From Candidatus Glassiibacteriota bacterium (GTDB lineage Bacteria > Gemmatimonadota > Glassbacteria > GWA2-58-10): a stretch of DNA of 6,128 nucleotides. Positions 1-4,887 of this stretch are shown here, piece by piece. Each line of letters starts with the position of its first letter. Within the stretch, counting starts at the first letter, position 1. The DNA is taken from positions 1-6,128 of the forward strand of contig JAFGTO010000300.1 in NCBI GenBank assembly GCA_016934095.1, read 5' to 3'. The notes under the pieces were generated by a model. It was given only the letters and a program-made list of their open reading frames with translations. It was not told the DNA's origin and did no database searches. Position numbers and translations under genes: made by a program.

Positions 1-379
1 CGCCGGTTATTTCCAGCAGCCGCTCGACATAGCGCCTGACCCCTGAAGAAACGACAGCCTTCTTGCTGCCCCTGCGCTCGAAAAAACTCAGCGACTGCTC
101 CACGCCGGGCATCAGCGAAATCCCGTCTTCGATCAGACGCATGAAGACCTCGAGGCGCTCATCCGCCCACTGCTCGGGAGAAATGGGCAGCTTGAGGGAA
201 TCGACCACCTCGCCGGCGACATCCACAACCCTCTTGCCGTAAAAATTCCTGCGCAGCTCATCGGACAAGTCCGTGAGCCTGTATCCATACTTGTTCAGGG
301 CCTCCTCCGAAGCCTCGCCGTGAATGGCTTCCGAATCCACCATCAAGCCATCCAGATCATAAAGTACCGCCTCGATCAA
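1..379 (-). CDS. HAD-family hydrolase (phosphatase / beta-phosphoglucomutase-like), 3' end outside window
   Basis: The first 126 residues of a haloacid dehalogenase-like hydrolase are present and the gene runs off the left edge. Motif I is clear near the N-terminus as DLDGLMVDSE: Asp8 would be the nucleophile and Asp10 the general acid/base. The helical cap region follows (about residues 15-85), then VVSSG (about residues 108-112) as motif II, with a Ser in the usual Ser/Thr position. Motifs III and IV lie outside the window. The DGxxxDSE form and the inserted alpha-helical cap fit the subclass with phosphoglycolate phosphatase, beta-phosphoglucomutase and sugar-phosphate phosphatases. The substrate cannot be told. 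I chose the TTG at 379 because AGAGG lies 7 bases upstream and motif I begins a few residues later, as is usual. No ATG or GTG is available nearby in frame. The protein is probably cytoplasmic, since no signal peptide is seen. Confidence 0.88.
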   Translation of the reverse strand, partial: MIEAVLYDLDGLMVDSEAIHGEASEEALNKYGYRLTDLSDELRRNFYGKRVVDVAGEVVDSLKLPISPEQWADERLEVFMRLIEDGISLMPGVEQSLSFFERRGSKKAVVSSGVRRYVERLLEITG

Positions 380-620
380 AGCTCTACCTCTGCTGTCAGG
401 GTTACAGTTTAACTTTCTTGCGGAAATATGCGCCCGGCAGCTCCCTCCGTCAGGCAGCAGGGACCTGTCAGGCTAAAAACTTGCTTAAATCGACAACCGT
501 TGTTAGCTTGGACCCTGGCGGCGGATCTCTATGTGCCGCGAGAGTTCTCCCGACCGCCGGAAAGCGACGCGGTTTCATCCGGAGCAACCTTAAAGCGCTG
601 ACTTTGCGCGGAGAAATCAG
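380..620. other. Divergent intergenic spacer with small palindrome and repeats
   Basis: This 241-bp spacer lies between the minus-strand HAD gene and the plus-strand small membrane protein, so it should hold both promoters. I could not find a convincing -35/-10 pair for either. It contains an 11-bp palindrome with one central base (ACAAC-C-GTTGT, 493-503), three direct copies of C(T/C)GTCAGG (393-400, 447-454, 465-472), and a GCGGC/GCCGC inverted repeat near 513-535. A 68-codon reading frame across part of it starts without a good ribosome binding site and has no recognisable domain, so it is not called. Confidence 0.4.
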
Positions 621-767
621 ATGAACTTCGACTGGATAACCTGGGGTATATGGTCGCTGGGCCTGCTGATCCTGGTCGTCTGGGTCTACGTGCCGATCAA
701 GGAATTCAGACAACTGCTGCACGAGCGGCGGGCAAAAACCGACAGCCCCTCCGAAGGGCAGCAATGA
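621..767 (+). CDS. Small single-span membrane protein (48 aa), function unknown
   Basis: This 48-residue protein begins with ATG, preceded by GGAG with a 7-base gap. Residues 5-24 form one hydrophobic, Trp-rich transmembrane helix (WITWGIWSLGLLILVVWVYV). A short basic amphipathic tail follows (KEFRQLLHERRAK) and then a polar end. By the positive-inside rule the C-terminus should be cytoplasmic. Hydrophobicity, charge layout and the SD site together suggest a real gene rather than a chance frame. I recognise no family. The stop codon lies 2 bp from the stop of the convergent coiled-coil gene, so there is no room for a separate terminator between them. It could be a small accessory subunit or regulator of a membrane protein, but nothing in the sequence says which. 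Confidence 0.62.
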   Translation: MNFDWITWGIWSLGLLILVVWVYVPIKEFRQLLHERRAKTDSPSEGQQ

Positions 768-769
768 TA

Positions 770-1351
770 CTATTCTTCCTTTTCTTTGATAAAAGCGGAG
801 ACAGGTTTATTGCTGATCCGCTCATATTCAATCTTTATACGTGATAAAGTCCCTTTTGTTTCCAGCCATTTTTCGTACGCCCTGTCTTTGACTTTTATTT
901 CCCGGTCGATCGAATTCATCAGGGCCTGCAGTTCCTTTCGCCGTCCGATAAAGGCAGCCTTTTTCCCGTTCATGTTCAGCCAGCGCTTTTTAATCAGTGT
1001 CTTGCGGCGCTCGATTATCCTCCCCAGATCCCCTGCAAAATCATCCCCGGTGCTCCTGGTCTCCTTCTTCAGGATTTCCAGGGTCTCTTTTATCTCCTTT
1101 TTATCCTCTTCTACCGCCTGCAGAATGGTGACAAACTCAGCCTGCTTGTTCTTGCAAAGGCCCTTTATCCGGTCGATGTTGGCCTGGGCTTTCCGGAAAA
1201 GCGCCCAATGGCTGTTCTGCTGTCTATGGTAGTGAAGGTATTCCGCTTTTTTCTGCTCCAGCATCCGCTGCCGGCGGTAGATGTTCGTGGCGACAAACAA
1301 AACAGCCACGGAAAAGAGCAGGATCAGAAAAACCACCACGCCTAAAGTCAT
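770..1351 (-). CDS. Membrane-anchored coiled-coil protein (193 aa), function unknown
   Basis: The protein has an N-terminal hydrophobic segment (about residues 3-23, LGVVVFLILLFSVAVLF then VATNIY) followed by Arg-Arg, which is a signal anchor. The remaining ~165 residues are dominated by Lys, Glu, Arg, Gln, Leu and Ile in heptad-like spacing, predicting long helices or a coiled coil. There are no Pro-rich stretches and no catalytic motif. I do not recognise a family. After the anchor the Arg/Lys-rich flank favours a cytoplasmic C-terminal body. The ATG start is supported by AGAGG 5 bases upstream. By eye the gene uses many AAA and AT-ending codons and is much less GC-rich than the dehydrogenase operon, hinting at a different origin or lower expression. 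It is followed downstream, tail to tail, by the small membrane protein gene. It lies downstream of the HTH-receiver gene on the same strand with a 182-bp gap, so it may have its own promoter. Confidence 0.8.
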   Translation of the reverse strand: MTLGVVVFLILLFSVAVLFVATNIYRRQRMLEQKKAEYLHYHRQQNSHWALFRKAQANIDRIKGLCKNKQAEFVTILQAVEEDKKEIKETLEILKKETRSTGDDFAGDLGRIIERRKTLIKKRWLNMNGKKAAFIGRRKELQALMNSIDREIKVKDRAYEKWLETKGTLSRIKIEYERISNKPVSAFIKEKEE

Positions 1352-1352
1352 G

Positions 1353-1371
1353 CGATCCTCTTTTCAGATCG
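1353..1371 (-). promoter_or_regulatory. Small hairpin enclosing the ribosome binding site of the coiled-coil gene
   Basis: On the minus strand CGATC-TGAAAAGAG-GATCG forms a 5-bp stem ending one base before the ATG. The AGAGG Shine-Dalgarno sequence spans the loop and the downstream arm, so folding would partly hide it. A GCGGC/GCCGC hairpin (1379-1393) lies just upstream. The structures are seen directly; any regulatory role is inferred, and such short stems often occur by chance. Confidence 0.25.
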
Positions 1372-1533
1372 TTACCCGGCGGCCCCCTGCCGCTGCTCCC
1401 GCCAGGTACCAAACACAGGTCGGGTGCAGCCGGAAACCACCAGCAAGATAAAACTTTTCGCAGGAAAACGGAAGTTTAATAAATGAATTGAGAGGGTTTA
1501 ACTGACGGGTGGGGAAAGACAGGTCCTGCCGGA
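1372..1533. other. Spacer between regulator and coiled-coil gene
   Basis: The rest of the 182-bp gap between these two minus-strand genes has no plausible ORF. Besides the GC-rich hairpin at 1379-1393 it holds an AT-rich nested inverted repeat at 1451-1477 (outer AAACTT/AAGTTT, inner TTTTC-GCAG-GAAAA). That repeat could be part of a terminator or operator but has no proper U-tract. A weak TATCTT -10-like box lies next to it on the minus strand, without a good -35. Confidence 0.3.
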
Positions 1534-2310
1534 TTAATTTTTGCCGCCGTTCGCTTTCGCGGCCAACCCGTTGGACTTGATCAGACGGCCGGCTTTGAAA
1601 AGAAGCTCGCGTGCTTTGAGGCTGTCCCGGTCCAGGTAATCCGCTTCCAGTTGTTCCAGAATATCCAGGGCCTTTTCGGTCTGCCTGGATTCCGCCAGCA
1701 AGAGAACCGCCGACTGGTTCCTGCCGCGAAGATCATCCATGAAACCCATGGTTCCGGCCGGGTCGAGCTGCATGTCGAGCACCAGGAGCTGAAACGCTTT
1801 ACTGCCCATCAGACTGGCAGCTTCCTTATAATTCTCCGTCACTACTACTTCGTACCCCGCTACTTTCAGCGGATCACTGACCGCAGGCAGAATCCGGTGA
1901 TCGGAACAGACCAGCAGAACACTGCCGTCCGGGGAGACTTTAACCTTTTTTTTGTTCGTGGCGGGCCCTTCGGCCTTCAAATGGCCCTGCGCCTGGAGCA
2001 AGGAAGAAAAAGCCTTGAAAGCCTCGTGCAGATCCTCGATATCGATGAAAATCCGGGCGGTCTCTTTGGGAGTATCGGAGAAATAAGCCTCCCCTATCTT
2101 GCGCAGCACCCAGTTGACATTGACATTGAAGTTTTCGCTCATTTTCAGCAGAAACTTAATGTCGGGTCCGCGGTAGTTGGTCTCGTAGCGCAAGAGGGTC
2201 AACTGGGAGACTCCGCAGATCTTGCCGAAAACCTTCTGGCTCAGCTTATTGTCCTTGCGGACCCTGCGGATCCTGTCTCCCACCGTATCCAGCGATTCCG
2301 TGCTTTTCAT
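1534..2310 (-). CDS. XRE-type HTH regulator fused to a degenerate response-regulator receiver domain
   Basis: This 258-residue protein has two domains. Residues about 10-72 are an XRE/Cro-CI helix-turn-helix: LSQKVFGKICGVSQLTLLRYE is the HTH core, and NVNVNWVL ends the fold in the usual way. A linker with a short helix (about 83-112) and a Lys-rich stretch (120-124) follows. Residues about 130-245 look like a CheY-like receiver: VLLVCSDHR for strand 1, VVVTE for strand 2, LLVLDMQL with candidate phosphoacceptor Asp179, VLLLAES for strand 4, and ADYLDRDS for strand 5. Key residues are altered. The acidic pair is reduced to Ser136-Asp137, the switch Thr/Ser after strand 4 is Ala206, and the invariant Lys before cis-Pro is Arg228-Asp229. 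It may therefore not be phosphorylated normally. The ATG start has AGAGG 8 bases upstream. HTH-first, receiver-last is the reverse of ordinary response regulators. Its targets are unknown; the adjacent operon and itself are obvious candidates. No sensor kinase is in the window. Confidence 0.85.
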   Translation of the reverse strand: MKSTESLDTVGDRIRRVRKDNKLSQKVFGKICGVSQLTLLRYETNYRGPDIKFLLKMSENFNVNVNWVLRKIGEAYFSDTPKETARIFIDIEDLHEAFKAFSSLLQAQGHLKAEGPATNKKKVKVSPDGSVLLVCSDHRILPAVSDPLKVAGYEVVVTENYKEAASLMGSKAFQLLVLDMQLDPAGTMGFMDDLRGRNQSAVLLLAESRQTEKALDILEQLEADYLDRDSLKARELLFKAGRLIKSNGLAAKANGGKN

Positions 2311-2377
2311 CCTCTCGACCTCTGGCAGTGCGGCCCATCAGAGTGGATACCGCACAATAATCCAGCCTTTGATTACC

Positions 2378-2490
2378 GGACTTTGCCGCCTTCCTGCGGA
2401 AATTGCGGCCCGCTTCCCGCAGAATGTAACCGGTAGAATAGCAAAGTACGAAATAGTGAAGACATTCAGATAGTTTAAGGCAAAGTATCC
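2378..2490. repeat. Three copies of ACTTTGC around and below the regulator start site
   Basis: On the minus strand TACTTTGC occurs twice in direct orientation (2487-2480 and 2448-2441), 39 bp apart. The inverted copy lies in GGACTTTGCC read on the plus strand (2378-2387). The first copy sits at the predicted transcription start. These could be operators for an autoregulating HTH protein. Alternatively, in RNA, either upstream copy could pair with the third (GGCAAAGTCC on the minus strand), giving alternative folds. Copies are seen directly; function is inferred. Confidence 0.35.
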
Positions 2491-2492
2491 AG

Positions 2493-2522
2493 ATTATATC
2501 ATAAATCGAAAAGTCTTGTCAA
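2493..2522 (-). promoter_or_regulatory. Near-consensus sigma70 promoter for the HTH-receiver gene
   Basis: On the minus strand there is a perfect TTGACA (2522-2517), an 18-base spacer and a perfect TATAAT (2498-2493). TG one base before the -10 gives an extended -10 (TGATATAAT). The expected start is near 2486, leaving a leader of about 175 nt before the regulator ATG. It is oriented towards the regulator and lies beyond the operon terminator candidate, so the regulator is probably transcribed independently of the dehydrogenase operon. Confidence 0.8.
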
Positions 2523-2552
2523 ATCTTTTTCTTCGCCCGGCGGCGCCAGGGG

Positions 2553-2569
2553 ATATTATTTTATAATAT
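2553..2569. repeat. AT-only inverted repeat upstream of the regulator promoter
   Basis: ATATTAT-TTT-ATAATAT is a perfect 7-bp stem with a 3-base loop, made only of A and T. It lies about 30 bp upstream of the regulator's -35 box. It is next to a GC-rich block (2535-2550). It could be a protein binding site or an easily melted segment; no function can be assigned. Confidence 0.4.
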
Positions 2570-2651
2570 ATTGATGTTAAATAAGTTATGAAGACAGTGG
2601 GAATCTTCGTTTTTCATTCCCGGGATTCCGGGACTGCTCAAACCGCACTAT

Positions 2652-2709
2652 CCGATAATATAGCTAAAAAAAAGCGGAAATATCCGTAAGTTGACAATAG
2701 AATTATCGG
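2652..2709. repeat. 8-bp inverted repeat enclosing the terminator candidate
   Basis: CCGATAAT (2652-2659) and ATTATCGG (2702-2709) are perfect inverted copies separated by 42 bases. The smaller CGGA/TCCG hairpin and the A8 run lie inside that loop. The pair could form a larger stem in the operon's 3' untranslated RNA, or be a protein site. The match is visible; the role is not. Confidence 0.4.
2666..2686 (-). terminator. Candidate intrinsic terminator of the dehydrogenase operon
   Basis: On the minus strand CGGA-TATT-TCCG (2686-2675) is followed after one C by eight T (2673-2666), about 85 bases after the GMC dehydrogenase stop. The T-run is good but the stem is only 4 bp, so termination strength is doubtful unless the outer CCGATAAT/ATTATCGG pairing helps. 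It lies before the regulator's own promoter, which is where an operon end would be expected. Confidence 0.42.
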
Positions 2710-2772
2710 CAGCTTCAGCGGTCCGGTTAAGAAAATGTACTTTCGGGGATCATTCCTGCGGGCGGAAAAGTA

Positions 2773-4308
2773 CTAGCGGGCCTTGCGCCTGATCAGGCGG
2801 TCCGCAGTCCGTGCGGCCAGGGCCAGGACCGTACAGGCCGGGTTCACCGCTCCGGAAGTGGGGAAAACACTGCTGTCGCAGATATAGAGGCCTTTGACAT
2901 CGTGGCAGGCGCCCCAGCGGTCCACCACGCTGGTCTTGGGATTGTCGCCCATGCGGCAGGTGCCGAGGATGTGCGCGCTGTCGTTTTCGGACCAGAAAAG
3001 CTCCCAGTCGTCCGCGCCTCCCGCCCGGCAGATTTCCCGGCTGGTCCCTACCGCGTGGCTGAACAGGCTGCGCTCGTTGTCGCTTTCGCTGTAACTGATT
3101 CTGACCAGGGGCAGCCCGTCCTCATCCGTGTGGTCAGGGTCCGGGATCACGCGGTTCTCCGGCCTAGCCTGGTCCTCGCCCACCACCGCCACCCGGACCA
3201 TCCTGTCGTAAGAGTCCATTGCCTCCACCAGGTCCTTTCCCCAGAGGTCTTCCAGGTACCAGTCGGCAAAGCGCGAGGGAGGCCTGGGGGTCATCGACAC
3301 GTAGAGGGTGTAGCCGCGGAGGAAATCCGCCCCCGGGGCCCCCTCGTAAAAGTCCTGCACGTTGACCCCGCCGCTGACTCCCATGAAGCCCTTGACCGGC
3401 TTGGGGAAACGGGCCATGTACCTTCCGCCCTTGTGGAGCATCAGGTTGCGGCCGAGCAGGCCGCTTTTCGAGGCCAGCCCCTCCGGGTGCGCCGGGCCGC
3501 GGCTGCGCATCAGTATTACCGGGTTGTGCGCCGCTCCAGCGGTCAATACCACCAGGTCGGAGACAGCCTTCGCGCGGTTGCCCTCCCGGTCCCTGAAAAC
3601 CACCCCGGAAACCCTGCCCCTGCGGTCGGTCTCGATTGTCAGTACCTTGTGCAACGGCCGGATGTCGGCCCCGTGTTTTTTCGCCTCCGGGATGAAAGTC
3701 ATCAGCGGTGAGCCGTGATCGCCAACCATGCAGCCCTCACCGCACATGTTGCAGTAAGTGCAGGCGGGCCTGCCGCGGTAAGCACGGGAGAGGATGGAGG
3801 AAGGTGTCGGGGCGGGATGGTATCCGGCGGCGCGGGCCCCCTTTTCGAACATCCAGGCCGCACCGGAAAGCTTATGCGGCGGGTTGGGGTACGGCTCGCG
3901 CGGCACCTCGAAAATATTCTTATTGCCGCCCGAGGCTCCGGTAAAGACCTCCACCTTGCGGTAGTAGGGTGCCAGCTCCTGGTAGCTGACCGGCCAGTCG
4001 ACACCGCAGCCGCACTTGCTCCGGGTTTGGAAATCGCTTTCGTGCAGGCGGAAAAACACCCCGGCGTAGAACACCATGCTGCCGCCGACAGCCTTGGTCA
4101 TCCCGGCCGTGAACCCGGTGTCCGGGTCGCTGACAATCCCGGCGGGCATCCGCCGGGCCGGGCCCCTGCTGAAGTCCCGGAAAGGGTTGTACCAGGGACC
4201 CTCATCCAGGGCGAGCACTTTCCAGCCCGCGCCGGACAGCGCCTCGGTAACCACGGAGCCTGCGGCCCCCACTCCCACCACGATTGCATCATAGCTCAAA
4301 GGACTCAA
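2773..4308 (-). CDS. GMC-type FAD dehydrogenase catalytic subunit (gluconate/glucose dehydrogenase alpha-like)
   Basis: This 511-residue flavoprotein probably oxidises a sugar, polyol or other alcohol in the periplasm and passes electrons to the operon's cytochrome. Seen in order: Rossmann FAD motif VVGVGAAGS (Gly12, Gly14, Gly17) ending in LALDEG; the FAD-contact segment GGSMVFYAG (75-83); DWPVSYQELAPYY (104-116), typical of this GMC branch; a cysteine cluster at Cys183, Cys186, Cys189, Cys193; and the C-terminal pair HILGTCRMG (His446) and AVNP (Asn489), the expected His/Asn catalytic residues. Cys183, 189 and 193 match the CX5CX3C spacing I recall for the 3Fe-4S cluster of bacterial FAD-glucose dehydrogenase. 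There is no signal peptide, so export probably depends on the Tat small subunit. The start is TTG at 4308, sharing TTGA with the upstream stop; GGGAGGG lies 7 bases upstream. Length is normal for the family. Substrate is not predictable here. Confidence 0.92.
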   Translation of the reverse strand: MSPLSYDAIVVGVGAAGSVVTEALSGAGWKVLALDEGPWYNPFRDFSRGPARRMPAGIVSDPDTGFTAGMTKAVGGSMVFYAGVFFRLHESDFQTRSKCGCGVDWPVSYQELAPYYRKVEVFTGASGGNKNIFEVPREPYPNPPHKLSGAAWMFEKGARAAGYHPAPTPSSILSRAYRGRPACTYCNMCGEGCMVGDHGSPLMTFIPEAKKHGADIRPLHKVLTIETDRRGRVSGVVFRDREGNRAKAVSDLVVLTAGAAHNPVILMRSRGPAHPEGLASKSGLLGRNLMLHKGGRYMARFPKPVKGFMGVSGGVNVQDFYEGAPGADFLRGYTLYVSMTPRPPSRFADWYLEDLWGKDLVEAMDSYDRMVRVAVVGEDQARPENRVIPDPDHTDEDGLPLVRISYSESDNERSLFSHAVGTSREICRAGGADDWELFWSENDSAHILGTCRMGDNPKTSVVDRWGACHDVKGLYICDSSVFPTSGAVNPACTVLALAARTADRLIRRKAR

Positions 4309-4802
4309 CTTTCAGCCCTCCCGGCCGGGAACTTGTCAATCTCGGGGTAACCCTCGAACTGGGTGGTCGGGTAATAGCCGGCCCTTCTCATGCCCACCGG
4401 GCTGTCGTAATAGGCGTAGAGAATCATCGAGCGCAGGCTCTGGAAACTCTCCCGGAACCCGCCCGGCGTGTCGAGCAGCCCTCGCACCAGGGCCGGGCGC
4501 TCCGCCAGCGGCAGGGAAGCGAAATCCTTTGCCGGGCCTTCCGGGGCGGCCAGGCTGTCAAGCTCCAGCAATGCCGCGGAGCGGCTCCGGCGGGTGTCCT
4601 GGTCCAGGGCCCGCCAGGCATCCTCCAGCGCCCGTCGGGGAGCGCCGTTGGTCCAGGCCCCGGAAGCCTCATCCGGGACAACCACCCTGGCCAATTCCAG
4701 CAGCAGCTCGAGCCCGCGGTCGGCCGCGGCGAAAGACCCGGCGGGCAGCGCGGCCGAGGCGGCCGCTCCGCACGCGGTGCCGATAAAACTCCTCCTGCGC
4801 AT
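4305..4802 (-). CDS. Tat-exported small subunit, gluconate 2-dehydrogenase subunit 3-like
   Basis: This 165-residue protein should be the chaperone-like small (gamma) subunit that binds and carries the GMC flavoprotein through the Tat system. The N-terminus MRRRSFIG has the twin-arginine pattern (Arg3-Arg4-x-Phe6-Ile7). An Ala-rich hydrophobic stretch follows, with probable cleavage after Ala27 (AAA). The mature part is mostly helical. It ends with AYYDSPVGMRRAGYYP and the EGYPE segment (about 129-154), resembling the conserved tail of the subunit 3 family. I preferred ATG at 4802, with GGAGG 5 bases upstream, over an in-frame TTG at 4817 with a weak site; the ATG also puts the twin arginines at the very start. 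The stop overlaps the start of the GMC gene, and the cytochrome gene lies 85 bp upstream. Family assignment rests on context, the Tat signal and the C-terminal pattern. Confidence 0.85.
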   Translation of the reverse strand: MRRRSFIGTACGAAASAALPAGSFAAADRGLELLLELARVVVPDEASGAWTNGAPRRALEDAWRALDQDTRRSRSAALLELDSLAAPEGPAKDFASLPLAERPALVRGLLDTPGGFRESFQSLRSMILYAYYDSPVGMRRAGYYPTTQFEGYPEIDKFPAGRAES

Positions 4803-4872
4803 CCAAACCTCCGTCAATCAGGTTCCCATCCCGGGCGGCCGGGCAGGTTTATGAGTCTACCGGCCGGGCGCC

Positions 4873-4887
4873 CCGGGCGATGCCCGG
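4873..4887 (-). other. GC-rich hairpin directly after the cytochrome stop codon
   Basis: On the minus strand CCGGGC-ATC-GCCCGG begins at the base after the cytochrome TGA. It is followed by more GCCCGG-type blocks in the 85-bp gap, giving further stems. There is no T-run, so it is not a typical terminator. Inference: it may stabilise the cytochrome part of the mRNA or reduce readthrough, setting the ratio of cytochrome to dehydrogenase subunits. Confidence 0.5.

Larger units (their letters stand above)
2311..2772. other. 462-bp AT-rich non-coding interval with promoter, terminator candidate and inverted repeats
   Basis: No plausible gene lies between the GMC dehydrogenase stop and the regulator start. 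The left part (2311 to about 2486) would be the long leader of the regulator mRNA. The middle holds its promoter. The right part (about 2550-2772) holds AT-rich inverted repeats and a hairpin plus T-run that probably ends the operon transcript. Further pairs: GTACTTT/AAAGTAC (2737-2743 and 2767-2773) overlapping the dehydrogenase stop codon; GGGAAT/ATTCCC (2599-2604 and 2616-2621); CTGCGG/CCGCAG in the leader (about 2395-2423). No small-RNA gene can be claimed from sequence alone. Confidence 0.55.

Noticed and set aside
1651..2436. 261-codon plus-strand frame opposite the HTH-receiver gene
   Set aside because: It is slightly longer than the gene it overlaps but has no recognisable domain and no good SD, whereas the minus-strand frame has HTH and receiver patterns, an SD and a consensus promoter.
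2562..2567. Plus-strand TATAAT in the intergenic interval
   Set aside because: No -35-like hexamer lies 16-18 bases upstream, and the match comes from the AT-only inverted repeat.
2691..2696. Plus-strand TTGACA after the operon end
   Set aside because: No -10-like hexamer follows at suitable spacing, and no gene lies downstream on that strand.
2902..3711. Long plus-strand frames opposite the GMC dehydrogenase
   Set aside because: Composition is dominated by Ala, Val, Arg and His repeats, as expected for the complement of a GC-rich gene; the minus-strand frame carries all GMC motifs.
4803..4817. Upstream TTG start at 4817 for the small subunit
   Set aside because: Its SD is weaker than the GGAGG before the ATG at 4802, and it would put five extra residues before the twin-arginine motif.
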